A stretch of DNA of 30,017 nucleotides, from the IMG/VR virus record IMGVR_UViG_3300012000_000090, positions 1 to 30,017 of that record; one strand, 5' to 3'. Positions 5,364 through 11,706 of the stretch are shown piece by piece. Below the pieces are notes generated by a model, which did not search any database, was not told the DNA's origin, and saw only the letters and a list, made by a program, of their open reading frames with translations. Origin of the DNA: a virus. A program made the translations under genes and the position numbers. Every line of letters starts with the position of its first letter. Position 1 is the stretch's first letter.

Positions 5364-5557
5364 TGGGAAATATCTTTGATGAAATTGGCACTTGCTATAC
5401 TTGCTATGATGAAGGAGTTATCTTTACTAATTTTGATAACGATAATTTCATAAATGATTTTTGCGCTGATTGCGAAAAAGGGCAAGGAATTGCTAATGAG
5501 TATGCCGTATGGTATGCTGAAAATGAAATGAACGAATACTCTAAGGAGAACGCATAA
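5363..5557 (+). CDS. Small zinc-ribbon protein
   Basis: 64 residues with C11-xx-C14 and C34-xx-C37, a four-Cys zinc site with a 19-residue spacer rich in Phe, Asn and Asp, and an acidic helical C-terminus. Coupled by TAATG on both sides. Function unknown. Confidence 0.68.
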   Translation: MGNIFDEIGTCYTCYDEGVIFTNFDNDNFINDFCADCEKGQGIANEYAVWYAENEMNEYSKENA

Positions 5558-5775
5558 TGAACGAATACCTATACTCAGTAACTAGCACCAATGATAGTGC
5601 CACTAGCCCTAATTGGGTTGGTCGCTATTCTAATGCCCTTGACGCAGTAAATGTCTTTAACAGTTTTATTGACTATGGAGATGCTAAAGAATACAGGGTA
5701 GTTAATTTATCTGAACCTTCAGGTAAGTTACACACAAAAACTTTCTACACAACAGGAATGGTTGTGAGTAAGTAA
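5557..5775 (+). CDS. Hypothetical 72-residue protein
   Basis: Starts MNEYLYSVTSTND; an alpha/beta protein with a helix (NALDAVNVFNSFIDYG) flanked by strands. The bases encoding MNEY repeat 36 nt upstream at the end of the previous gene (ATGAACGAATAC twice), a small local duplication. Stop overlaps the next ATG. No family recognised. Confidence 0.68.
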   Translation: MNEYLYSVTSTNDSATSPNWVGRYSNALDAVNVFNSFIDYGDAKEYRVVNLSEPSGKLHTKTFYTTGMVVSK

Positions 5776-5918
5776 TGGCACTATTTGAGTTCACTTGTTT
5801 TATTAACGTTGAGGCAGATGACTATGACTCAGCAATAGATATGTTTGATAGTAATGTTAAATATGGCTTACTAAATAAAAATGATATATATGTCGCAGAT
5901 ATAGAGGAGAAAATATAA
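5775..5918 (+). CDS. Hypothetical 47-residue protein
   Basis: MALFEFTCFINVEADDYDSAIDMF: a strand carrying VEA-DDYDSA followed by a helix. This strand/helix unit is typical of small domains in which the helix begins with an acidic EEA-like motif, as in the product at 12764. Very acidic. Coupled by TAATG on both sides, so real despite its length. Confidence 0.62.
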   Translation: MALFEFTCFINVEADDYDSAIDMFDSNVKYGLLNKNDIYVADIEEKI

Positions 5919-6235
5919 TGGGTTCAGTAACAGCACTAGGTATTCAAGACAGCGTGTTAGATTTAGAAACACAGTTAGCGTATCACTTACAGGGTAATCA
6001 CTATCCGCCAGTACCACTATCTATGGTTCAGCCTTGTATAGATGCTATTGACGCATACTATGAAGAAGACTATCAGCGATTTATTGCTATGCCAGAAGGC
6101 GTATTCTATAAGGGAATGAGCCACGCACCAGCAAGCGCAATAGTTGAACAACACCACTTAGAATTTTGGTTGCCACAGGAAGAATACTATGGTGAAGAAG
6201 ATGCAGGCTATGAAGAATGGTTAGGACTAGAATAA
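5918..6235 (+). CDS. Hypothetical 105-residue phage protein
   Basis: Two helices joined by a Pro-rich loop (GNHYPPVPLSMVQPC), Tyr-rich, with a strongly acidic C-terminus (YYGEEDAGYEEWLGLE). GAGGAG upstream is a strong ribosome-binding site. I recognise this only as a type of protein met in actinobacterial phages, without a function. Confidence 0.68.
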   Translation: MGSVTALGIQDSVLDLETQLAYHLQGNHYPPVPLSMVQPCIDAIDAYYEEDYQRFIAMPEGVFYKGMSHAPASAIVEQHHLEFWLPQEEYYGEEDAGYEEWLGLE

Positions 6236-6236
6236 A

Positions 6237-6470
6237 ATGAGTGTTACAATGATTTCTATGGAGTTGTTAAATGCAGGCAAATTTAAAGTTTCAGAATTAA
6301 TGGAGGACGATCTCATTTCAATTGATGGTGAGGTCGTTACCATTGTTTCAATTCAAGATGATGCAACAGGTGATAACTATTTTATAAAATACGTAAATGA
6401 TTTTGGTGAAGAAGAAATTGCAGAATTAAATTGCGATGATGAAGTTTCACTTTTTGTTTTTGCTGAATAA
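6237..6470 (+). CDS. Small acidic beta-rich protein
   Basis: 77 residues; after a helical start the core (DLISIDGEVVTIVSIQDD, NYFIKYVNDFGEE) is a beta meander resembling small SH3-like or KOW-like barrels, with an acidic surface. Last gene of the operon; its stop precedes the next GGCCCGAGG box by 3 nt and no hairpin terminator is seen there. Confidence 0.65.
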   Translation: MSVTMISMELLNAGKFKVSELMEDDLISIDGEVVTIVSIQDDATGDNYFIKYVNDFGEEEIAELNCDDEVSLFVFAE

Positions 6471-6472
6471 AA

Positions 6473-6553
6473 CGGCCCGAGGGGTTATCCACAACCTTAT
6501 CCACAGGCTTTACGTAAGTTGACATTTTCCCCCTAATCTGCTAATATTATTAT
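6473..6553 (+). promoter_or_regulatory. Tandem DnaA boxes and leaderless promoter
   Basis: GGCCCGAGG, then two perfect DnaA boxes TTATCCACA (6485-6493 and 6497-6505, 12-nt period), then TTGACA (6519-6524), 17 nt ending TGC, TAATAT (6542-6547), and exactly 6 nt to ATG 6554. The boxes lie directly upstream of the -35, so DnaA binding would probably affect this promoter. Confidence 0.72.
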
Positions 6554-6700
6554 ATGAGACAGAAAAAAACCACTGAAGAATTACGTATCCTAATGGAATT
6601 ACGTAGATCTAATGCTGCCTCCGCAATACCAAACAAAAAGAAATACAATAGAAAGAAATGTCAGTCCCTAATGCTAAAATTAAGTAAAGAAAGCGAGTAG
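6554..6700 (+). CDS. Small basic protein, leaderless
   Basis: 48 residues, strongly basic (MRQKKTTEELRILMELRRS; later PNKKKYNRKKCQS), probably helical and nucleic-acid-binding. The promoter puts the RNA start at the ATG. The 3' end of this gene contains the TGTCAG-N10-TAAAAT promoter (6659-6680) of the following Gp88-family gene. Confidence 0.62.
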   Translation: MRQKKTTEELRILMELRRSNAASAIPNKKKYNRKKCQSLMLKLSKESE

Positions 6701-6705
6701 CCACC
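6659..6705 (+). promoter_or_regulatory. TGTCAG-N10 promoter of the Gp88-family gene
   Basis: TGTCAG (6659-6664), 10 nt ending TGC, -10 TAAAAT (6675-6680), then AAAGAAAGCGAG before ATG 6706. It lies within the end of the upstream small gene. Confidence 0.6.
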
Positions 6706-7428
6706 ATGACTAAACTACTAAGAAGCAAAGATAGAAAAGTAACTAATGCCGTATCTCCTAATGGTAAGACTGCAACAATTGCTAACACTTTTGGACTCCC
6801 CGCAGGTAAAGCATTCTCATGCCCTGGAGCCACAACAGTATGCGAAAGTGTATGCTATGCAGGAAAGTTAGAAAAACTATTCAAGGGCGTTAAGGCTAAC
6901 CTATTGCACAATTGGGATTTACTAAAAGACGCTAATCAAGACACCATGGAAGCATTGCTATCAGAAATGATAAATGACTTTAGAAAAGATTGCGAAAAGA
7001 AAAATGCACAATTGCTATTCCGTATTCACTGGGATGGCGATTTCTTTAACGATACCTATGCAACTGCATGGAAAACAGTTATCACTAATAATACAGACAT
7101 TCAATTCTGGGTATACACTAGAGTTAAGTCTGCTGCACTAATACTAAAGGGCATAGATAATTTATCCCTCTATTTTTCTGCAGATAGTGAGAATATCAAA
7201 ACTGCCGTTGATCTAAAAATTAACAGTGGCGTACGCATGGCATACCTTGCTAAGTCATTCGCAATAGGACAGGCAGACATAAAAGAAATGATTGGCAAGC
7301 CTAGTGCTAAGTGTCCTGAGAATAATAGACAGATACCACTTATCTCTACTAAGGGCTCCGCTTGCGTTTCTTGCTCATTGTGTGTATACTCTAAGAGCGA
7401 CATCATATTTTCATCAAGCAAGAAATGA
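6706..7428 (+). CDS. Gp88-family phage protein
   Basis: 240 residues. The family is recognised by an N-terminal Cys cluster (FSCPGATTVCESVCYAG, C39/C46/C50), the central motif FRIHWDGDFFN, FWVYTR, and a C-terminal cluster CPENN...CVSCSLC. This pattern, two Cys groups around a conserved HWDGDF core, is that of phage gene product 88 and relatives, which occur in many actinobacterial phages; their activity is unknown and a metal or Fe-S centre is a plausible inference. Its stop overlaps the start of a 25-residue membrane microprotein. Confidence 0.75.
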   Translation: MTKLLRSKDRKVTNAVSPNGKTATIANTFGLPAGKAFSCPGATTVCESVCYAGKLEKLFKGVKANLLHNWDLLKDANQDTMEALLSEMINDFRKDCEKKNAQLLFRIHWDGDFFNDTYATAWKTVITNNTDIQFWVYTRVKSAALILKGIDNLSLYFSADSENIKTAVDLKINSGVRMAYLAKSFAIGQADIKEMIGKPSAKCPENNRQIPLISTKGSACVSCSLCVYSKSDIIFSSSKK

Positions 7429-7502
7429 GAAAAATGCTATCACTAACTATACTAATACTCTGCCTAGCCTTACTACTCTGTATGGGGTCAGGGCATAAGT
7501 GA
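7425..7502 (+). CDS. Membrane microprotein, 25 residues
   Basis: MRKMLSLTILILCLALLLCM followed by GSGHK: a basic start, about 16 hydrophobic residues and a short polar tail, so one transmembrane helix or an uncleaved signal. ATGA overlap with the upstream gene supports coupled translation. The CRP-like site of the next promoter (7498-7513) overlaps its stop codon. Confidence 0.5.
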   Translation: MRKMLSLTILILCLALLLCMGSGHK

Positions 7503-7616
7503 TATTTATCACACCCCTGAGCGTCTCAAATAGTGAGAAAACTAGGGAGAAATGTTGTAAATGTCAGTAGGAAATGTTATACTTAATACATCAACCAAAC
7601 AAAAAGGAGAAACACA
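7498..7616 (+). promoter_or_regulatory. CRP-like site and TGTCAG-N10 promoter
   Basis: CRP-like AGTGATATTTATCACA (7498-7513); TGAGCGTCTCA (7518-7528), shared with the 4920-5159 module; weak -35 TTGTAA with a 17-nt spacer that contains TGTCAG (7562-7567); 10 nt ending TGT; TATACT (7578-7583). With a start near 7590 the CRP-like centre is at -84.5. Confidence 0.7.
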
Positions 7617-7784
7617 ATGTCAGTAGCAACAGCAACTTACAAGGTAGGCGACACCTACACATCACAAAAGTCAAAGGTAACAGGAACAATTCAGGAAATT
7701 ATCCCACAGGCTAATGGAAATGTTCGTGTTAAGTTAGATGTAGAGGGAAAGACTCGCTACACCACTTGGACACCTAAAGCATAA
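7617..7784 (+). CDS. Small beta-barrel-like protein (paralogue)
   Basis: 55 residues: YKVGDTYTSQ, KVTGTIQEI, NVRVKLDVEGKTRYTTW, an all-beta KOW/SH3-like pattern. It aligns by eye with the products at 8394 (YQIGDLFTT, GVTGRIHS) and 5160. AAAAAGGAGAAAC is the ribosome-binding site. Single-gene transcript with its own hairpin afterwards. Function unknown; small barrels of this kind often bind nucleic acid or ribosomes. Confidence 0.66.
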   Translation: MSVATATYKVGDTYTSQKSKVTGTIQEIIPQANGNVRVKLDVEGKTRYTTWTPKA

Positions 7785-7801
7785 CTAAATAAAAAAACAC
7801 C

Positions 7802-7824
7802 TGAGTAAGTGCCTAAACTGCTCA
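7802..7824 (+). terminator. TGAG/CTCA hairpin of the operon-end family
   Basis: CTGAGTAAGTGCCTAAACTG then CTCA: short stem TGAG/CTCA with the family's loop core CCTAAAC, but no T-run. It may be a weak terminator or an RNA end-processing element. Confidence 0.4.
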
Positions 7825-7830
7825 ACTTAA

Positions 7831-7885
7831 TGTCAGACCAACCCCCTATAATAGAAACTAACCACCAAAGAAAAGAGAAAAACAA
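7831..7885 (+). promoter_or_regulatory. TGTCAG-N10 promoter
   Basis: TGTCAG (7831-7836), 10 nt (ACCAACCCCC), TATAAT (7847-7852), then AAAGAAAAGAG before ATG 7886. No CRP-like palindrome precedes it and the spacer lacks the TGn of the other members. Confidence 0.62.
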
Positions 7886-8311
7886 ATGGCACAAAGAGCA
7901 AAAGCAATAAATGTAAAAATCCCAACAGTTCGTGTAATCGCAGGACTAGAGGAAGCACTAACTAAGTTAGAGGCAGACTACGCAACACAGAACGCAAAAG
8001 AAGCACAGTATCAAGAACAACACAAGGCTTGGAAAGAGGAAATTGGTAAGTGGGCTATTGCCAACTTCGCAAAGTCTGAAAACCTACGCACTAACTATCG
8101 CTCTTGGAATAATCAACTAAATGTTGATTTTGACATCACAGTAAGAGAAGGCGACTTCCCAACAGAACCTGAAAAGGATTTTGAGGTTATCCACTCTAGC
8201 ACTTATCGTGAGTCAAAGAAAGAAATCCAAAACGCAATTCGTATTCTTAAAATGACAGATGAGGAAACAGTTTCCACATCAACATACAACGCAATCGCTC
8301 AGTATCTCTAA
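7886..8311 (+). CDS. Hypothetical 141-residue helical protein
   Basis: A long charged helix or coiled coil (GLEEALTKLEADYATQNA, KEAQYQEQHKAWKEEIG), then a domain with DFDITVREGDFPTEP and a final helix. The layout suits a dimeric structural or scaffolding-like accessory protein, but no family is recognised. Monocistronic between two hairpins of the operon-end family. Confidence 0.68.
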   Translation: MAQRAKAINVKIPTVRVIAGLEEALTKLEADYATQNAKEAQYQEQHKAWKEEIGKWAIANFAKSENLRTNYRSWNNQLNVDFDITVREGDFPTEPEKDFEVIHSSTYRESKKEIQNAIRILKMTDEETVSTSTYNAIAQYL

Positions 8312-8338
8312 CAAGCCAGTTAGATAGTAACTCAGACC

Positions 8339-8363
8339 TGAGCAAGTCTGCTTAAACTGCTCA
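8339..8363 (+). terminator. TGAGCA/TGCTCA hairpin of the operon-end family
   Basis: Perfect 6-bp stem TGAGCA/TGCTCA around a 13-nt loop ending TTAAAC, with no T-run. No promoter is visible before the next gene, so readthrough into it is expected. Confidence 0.45.
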
Positions 8364-8393
8364 ACCAACCACCACAAAGAAAAGGAAAACAAA

Positions 8394-8564
8394 ATGACTT
8401 TACAAGGATACACTTACCAAATTGGTGATTTATTCACAACAAGCACTGCTGGAGTAACTGGACGAATTCATTCTTTTGCTCCAATTAACAACACAGTAAC
8501 TCGTGTAGGTCTAACACTAGCAAATGGCTCAAAGCGTTTTGCTATGGTTAAAACAACTAAATAA
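8394..8564 (+). CDS. Small beta-barrel-like protein (paralogue)
   Basis: 56 residues: YQIGDLFTTSTAGVTGRIHS, then TRVGLTLANGSKRFAMVKTTK. All-beta, aligning with the 7617 product over VG-D-x-(Y/F)T, VTG-x-I and a closing basic strand. AAAGAAAAGGAAAAC ribosome-binding site. No own promoter seen; probably read through from the 7847 promoter. Confidence 0.66.
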   Translation: MTLQGYTYQIGDLFTTSTAGVTGRIHSFAPINNTVTRVGLTLANGSKRFAMVKTTK

Positions 8565-8574
8565 AAAAAATTCC

Positions 8575-8602
8575 TGAGCAAGAATTAAAAAGGCTCATTT
8601 TT
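8575..8602 (+). terminator. Terminator of the operon-end family
   Basis: Stem TGAGC (8575-8579)/GCTCA (8593-8597), loop AAGAATTAAAAAG, then five T. Same loop core (AATTAAAA) as 9744 and 10960. Confidence 0.72.
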
Positions 8603-8739
8603 GGGGCCGAGGAAATGTGACCAAGATCATAGGTATTAAGTCTCATATTTTAAGATTCCTGGACTTACGATTTGTATTTGTCAGCCCTGACTGCTAGAAT
8701 TATATTAATATCAGAACAAAAGAAAGAAGGAAGCCCCCA
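8603..8739 (+). promoter_or_regulatory. CRP-like site and TGTCAG-N10 promoter
   Basis: GGGGCCGAGG, CRP-like TGTGACCAAGATCATA (8616-8631), weak -35 TTGTAT (8672-8677), TGTCAG (8679-8684), 10 nt ending TGC, TAGAAT (8695-8700). With a start near 8707 the CRP-like centre is at -83.5. AAAGAAAGAAGG precedes the gene. Confidence 0.68.
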
Positions 8740-9237
8740 ATGGGATTAGACATGTACCTCAGCGCTAAAAAGCACTTAGAAAAAATCAACTGGCAAGCAC
8801 TACAAAATAATGATGAATTAACTTATTCATCTCCTGAAGCGGTTTATCCTAAGTTTAATGACCTAATGGAAATAACACAACTCTCAGATGTTGCTACAGA
8901 TATTTATGGAGCAGAAGTATCAGTTACCTGTGCCTATTGGCGCAAGGCTAATCAAATCCATAACTGGTTTGTTACAAATATTCAAGGTGGAAATGATAAC
9001 TGTGGTGAATACTATGTCTCCTCAGATAAACTAATAGAACTTATTGCTCTATGTAAGCACTCATTAGAAAATAGAGACCCAAGCCTACTACCCCCACAAG
9101 GTGGATTTTTCTTTGGCAGTACAGATATTGACCAATGGTATTGGAATGACCTTACTGATACTATTAATCAATTAGAGCGTATTCTTGCCCTGCCTGAGTT
9201 TGATAAACTATCATTCTACTATTCATCATCTTGGTAA
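8740..9237 (+). CDS. Conserved phage/bacterial protein (MGLDMYL family)
   Basis: 165 residues. The start MGLDMYLSAKKHL, AYWRKANQIHNWFV, and a C-terminal IDQWYWNDLTDTINQLERIL are the signature segments of a widespread protein found in phages and mobile regions, whose role is unknown. Trp- and Tyr-rich, acidic, with no catalytic motif visible. Ribosome-binding site AAAGAAAGAAGG. The next promoter (TTGACA 9239-9244) begins right after its stop. Confidence 0.72.
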   Translation: MGLDMYLSAKKHLEKINWQALQNNDELTYSSPEAVYPKFNDLMEITQLSDVATDIYGAEVSVTCAYWRKANQIHNWFVTNIQGGNDNCGEYYVSSDKLIELIALCKHSLENRDPSLLPPQGGFFFGSTDIDQWYWNDLTDTINQLERILALPEFDKLSFYYSSSW

Positions 9238-9238
9238 T

Positions 9239-9298
9239 TGACATTTGTCAGTGCCCTGCGATATACTAAAACTAACCAACAAACAGAAAGAGGCCCCC
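9239..9298 (+). promoter_or_regulatory. TTGACA promoter containing TGTCAG
   Basis: TTGACA (9239-9244), 17-nt spacer containing TGTCAG (9246-9251), TATACT (9262-9267); TGTCAG is again 10 nt before the -10. AGAAAGAGG precedes ATG 9299. Confidence 0.7.
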
Positions 9299-9721
9299 AT
9301 GGACCAAGTAACAATGACAGACAATCACTACATGACAAGAGAATTCCTAGAGGCTACACTTGTAGCCAATAAGGAACGTATCACACAACTAGAAGAGCAC
9401 ATTCAAAAAGTAACTCAGCGCTCATATGCAGACTCTGCAGACAAAAACCGTATGGTTGAAGCAATGCAAGAGTGGACGCTTGAAGAATTAGAGAATGGTT
9501 CAATCACAGAATCACAAGCAGAAGAAATTGCAGAAATTATTGGCTTTGAACTTTCAAAGGAATTTGAAGTTGAAGTTACTGTAATGTATTCAATTACTGT
9601 AAATGCACGTAATGAAGAAGAAGCACAAAATGCAATTCATGATATTGATTTTGATTCTGTTTCTTATAACTCAGATTCAATTCAATACTTATCATCCTCA
9701 ATTGATAGAGTAGATTTTTAG
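9299..9721 (+). CDS. Hypothetical 140-residue protein
   Basis: The N-terminal half is a long acidic coiled coil (residues about 14-80). The C-terminal half is a strand-helix unit (EVEVTVMYSITVNARNEEEAQNAI) of the type in which a beta strand ending in NA-x-NEEEA caps a helix. I chose ATG 9299 after AGAAAGAGG; an upstream in-frame start would lie inside the promoter. Function unknown. Confidence 0.7.
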   Translation: MDQVTMTDNHYMTREFLEATLVANKERITQLEEHIQKVTQRSYADSADKNRMVEAMQEWTLEELENGSITESQAEEIAEIIGFELSKEFEVEVTVMYSITVNARNEEEAQNAIHDIDFDSVSYNSDSIQYLSSSIDRVDF

Positions 9722-9743
9722 TAGGGGGCTACTAATAATTCCT

Positions 9744-9773
9744 GGGCCATGAATTAAAACTGGCCCCCTTTTT
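9744..9773 (+). terminator. Terminator of the operon-end family
   Basis: Stem GGGCCA/TGGCCC (9744-9749, 9761-9766) with loop TGAATTAAAAC, then CC and five T. The stem differs from the GAGCA/TGCTC members but stays paired, while the loop is conserved. Confidence 0.78.
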
Positions 9774-9785
9774 ATTGCAAAAAAT

Positions 9786-9930
9786 CTCGGGGGGCGTGTG
9801 ATCAATATCACAGTGTGTTTAAGATCACCTTTAAGAAATGTCCGAAATATCCCTATCTAACTATCCTGATTTGCATATGTCAGTCTGTCCTGCTATACTT
9901 AAAATAACAACAACAGAAAGAAGAAAACTC
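9786..9930 (+). promoter_or_regulatory. CRP-like site and TGTCAG-N10 promoter of the DUF932 gene
   Basis: CTCGGGGGG, perfect CRP-like TGTGATCAATATCACA (9797-9812), weak -35 TTGCAT (9871-9876), TGTCAG (9878-9883), 10 nt ending TGC, TATACT (9894-9899). With a start near 9906 the palindrome centre is at -101.5. AGAAAGAAG precedes ATG 9931. Confidence 0.7.
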
Positions 9931-10947
9931 ATGGCACATGACCTAGAAAATCAAAATGGAAAAACCTCGTTCGCCTCATTTCGTGAACCTGCATGGCATG
10001 GATTGGGTACTGTATTCACAGAAGAAAAAACCACACAGGAAATGTTAGACCTTGCTAACCTTTCTAAATGGAATGTTCGTCTTGAAGATATGGAAATCCC
10101 ATCTAACTTAACAAGCGACAAATCATACCAATATGTTTTGCGTACTAATCCAACAGATAATTCTCAAACAGATGTTTTGGGAATTGTAGGTGAGCGATAT
10201 GTTCCTCTCCAAAATGAAGATTTATTTTCATTTGGTGATAATATCCTAGACGGCGGGGGTCGCTGGGAAACCGCTGGCTCAATCAAGGGTGGGCGTGTAG
10301 TATTTGGCTCACTAGCACTAGAGCGTGAAACAGTTCTAGACCCAACAGGTGTTGCAGATAAGGTAAAGACTTATTTGCTCATCAACACATCACACGATGG
10401 CTCAATCGCTATTCAAGCAAGTATAACACCTGTTCGTGTTGTGTGTGCTAATACTCTCAATCTTGCACTAAACCGCAAGAAAAAGAAAAATGGTGTTAAG
10501 CAATCTTTCAAGATTCGCCACACTCAAACCGCAGAAGGCAAAATCCAAATTGCTCGTGAAACTCTTGGGCTTGCTAATGCTTACATGGACGAATTTGACA
10601 TCATGGCTAAGGCTATGATTGAGAAGGAAGTCAATGCTAAGCAATTTAACGACATCGTTCTTGCTGCTTATGCAAAGCCTGAAAAAGATTCTAAGGGTGC
10701 TGTCAAGAAGTGGGAAAATAAAATTGACATCATCAACGATATTTATACAGGCGAATTTAACGGCATGATTGCTGGTAATGCGTGGGGTGCGTTTAACGCT
10801 CTTACTGAACGCCTTGACTGGTATCGTTCTGCTCGTGGTGGTTCTAATGAATCTATCCTTGCAAGTGCAAGTGGATTTGACCCTGCAATTAACGCAGAGA
10901 AAAATCGCTTGTTAGATGTTGTGCGAAATGTAATGCAACTCGCATAA
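9931..10947 (+). CDS. DUF932 phage/plasmid-type protein
   Basis: 338 residues. PAWHGLGTVF near the N-terminus (about residue 22), YVPLQNEDLFSFGDNIL, and TPVRVVCANTLNLAL in the middle are the landmarks of the DUF932 (TIGR03299) phage/plasmid-related family, whose length is usually 300-400 residues. Its biochemical role is not established. ATG 9931 follows AGAAAGAAG; the in-frame extension to 9838 crosses the promoter and is rejected. Ends just before a terminator-like hairpin and a tRNA gene. Confidence 0.82.
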   Translation: MAHDLENQNGKTSFASFREPAWHGLGTVFTEEKTTQEMLDLANLSKWNVRLEDMEIPSNLTSDKSYQYVLRTNPTDNSQTDVLGIVGERYVPLQNEDLFSFGDNILDGGGRWETAGSIKGGRVVFGSLALERETVLDPTGVADKVKTYLLINTSHDGSIAIQASITPVRVVCANTLNLALNRKKKKNGVKQSFKIRHTQTAEGKIQIARETLGLANAYMDEFDIMAKAMIEKEVNAKQFNDIVLAAYAKPEKDSKGAVKKWENKIDIINDIYTGEFNGMIAGNAWGAFNALTERLDWYRSARGGSNESILASASGFDPAINAEKNRLLDVVRNVMQLA

Positions 10948-10959
10948 ATAAAAATTCCT

Positions 10960-10980
10960 GAGCAAGAATTAAAACTGCTC
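10960..10980 (+). terminator. GAGCA/TGCTC hairpin before tRNA-Asp
   Basis: Stem GAGCA/TGCTC with loop AGAATTAAAAC and no T-run; the tRNA starts 4 nt downstream. It may expose the tRNA 5' end for processing rather than terminate. Confidence 0.5.
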
Positions 10981-10984
10981 GCAA

Positions 10985-11058
10985 GGTTCCATAGATCAAT
11001 TGGTTAGATCGCTACCCTGTCACGGTAGAGGCTACGGGTTCAAGTCCCGTTGGAATCG
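10985..11058 (+). tRNA. tRNA-Asp (GTC)
   Basis: A 74-nt cloverleaf: acceptor GGTTCCA/TGGAATC, D stem GATC/GATC, anticodon arm CTACC-CTGTCAC-GGTAG with anticodon GTC, T arm ACGGG-TTCAAGT-CCCGT, discriminator G as expected for Asp. CCA is not encoded. It is 38 nt after the DUF932 stop and has no clear promoter of its own, so it is probably processed from that transcript. Confidence 0.92.
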
Positions 11059-11180
11059 CAAGCGCAAATGGGGCCCCGAGGTGATATTTCTCGGGGGGTG
11101 TGATTAAGATCACATGATATTTTTCCCCAAACCTTATTACGTAGATTGACTTTTTTCCCCTGAAATGCTAAAATTAATCT
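11059..11180 (+). promoter_or_regulatory. CRP-like site and leaderless promoter
   Basis: GGGGCCCCGAG (11070-11080), CTCGGGGGG (11090-11098), perfect CRP-like TGTGATTAAGATCACA (11099-11114), a 15-nt element CCAAACCTTATTACG (11127-11141; exact copy at 13941-13955), TTGACT (11146-11151), 17 nt ending TGC, TAAAAT (11169-11174), then 6 nt to ATG 11181. CRP-like centre at -74.5. Confidence 0.75.
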
Positions 11181-11399
11181 ATGACCCAACAAGTTGCAAT
11201 ATATGAAATGAACTACTCCTGCTCTCCTGGTGGCGTTGACTGCTGGGAAGCAACTATTCAAGGATATGGGGAGAGCACTACTGCCTCTGACTTTAAGACT
11301 GCTGGACAGGCTCTTAATTGGGTACTTGACAGATACCCTGACGAAATGTTAGAATTAGTAGTAACATCACTACCTGCCTATGAAAAGGAATATGCATGA
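11181..11399 (+). CDS. Hypothetical 72-residue protein, leaderless
   Basis: MTQQVAIYEMNYSCSPGGVDCWEATIQGYGEST: two strands, then a helix (KTAGQALNWVLDRYP) and a final acidic helix. The WEATIQGYGEST-x-SD-x-KTA pattern resembles small strand-strand-helix domains of the HicB type, but the match is by eye only. Heads an operon of about nine genes to 13314; stop overlaps the next start (ATGA). Confidence 0.68.
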   Translation: MTQQVAIYEMNYSCSPGGVDCWEATIQGYGESTTASDFKTAGQALNWVLDRYPDEMLELVVTSLPAYEKEYA

Positions 11400-11548
11400 A
11401 CACCATAGACGACCTAATAAACGAGATATATGAAAGCAATTACTCTCACTTAGAGTTTGAGGAAAATATGGGTGGAGAGGCTTGCGACTGCTATATCCAC
11501 ACTACACTAAACACTATTGCCCACTATGCAGGAATTGAGGTAGGATAA
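11396..11548 (+). CDS. Hypothetical 50-residue protein
   Basis: Acidic helical protein (MNTIDDLINEIYESNYSHLE...) with a CDC motif (30-32) followed by helix IHTTLNTIAHYAG. ATGA overlap upstream and TAATG overlap downstream argue for genuine coupled translation. Confidence 0.65.
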   Translation: MNTIDDLINEIYESNYSHLEFEENMGGEACDCYIHTTLNTIAHYAGIEVG

Positions 11549-11706
11549 TGCTAGGCTATACTAAAGAAGATTTAGATAATATGTCTATGGCTATTCATTC
11601 TGCTTTAACTACCGTTGATTTTAACAACGACCCTTGGCTACATGATAATCTATTTAAAGCAACAGAGTTCTTAGATGGCCTATGGGCAGAAGGGTACTTT
11701 GACTAA
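11548..11706 (+). CDS. Hypothetical 52-residue protein
   Basis: An acidic two-helix protein: MLGYTKEDLDNMSMAIHSAL, then NLFKATEFLDGLWAEGYFD. Coupled through TAATG on both sides. No family recognised. Confidence 0.65.
   Translation: MLGYTKEDLDNMSMAIHSALTTVDFNNDPWLHDNLFKATEFLDGLWAEGYFD

Noticed and set aside
4889-10980. CRISPR-like repeats
   Set aside because: The repeated hairpins are irregularly spaced by whole genes and vary in stem sequence; they are operon ends, not a repeat-spacer array.
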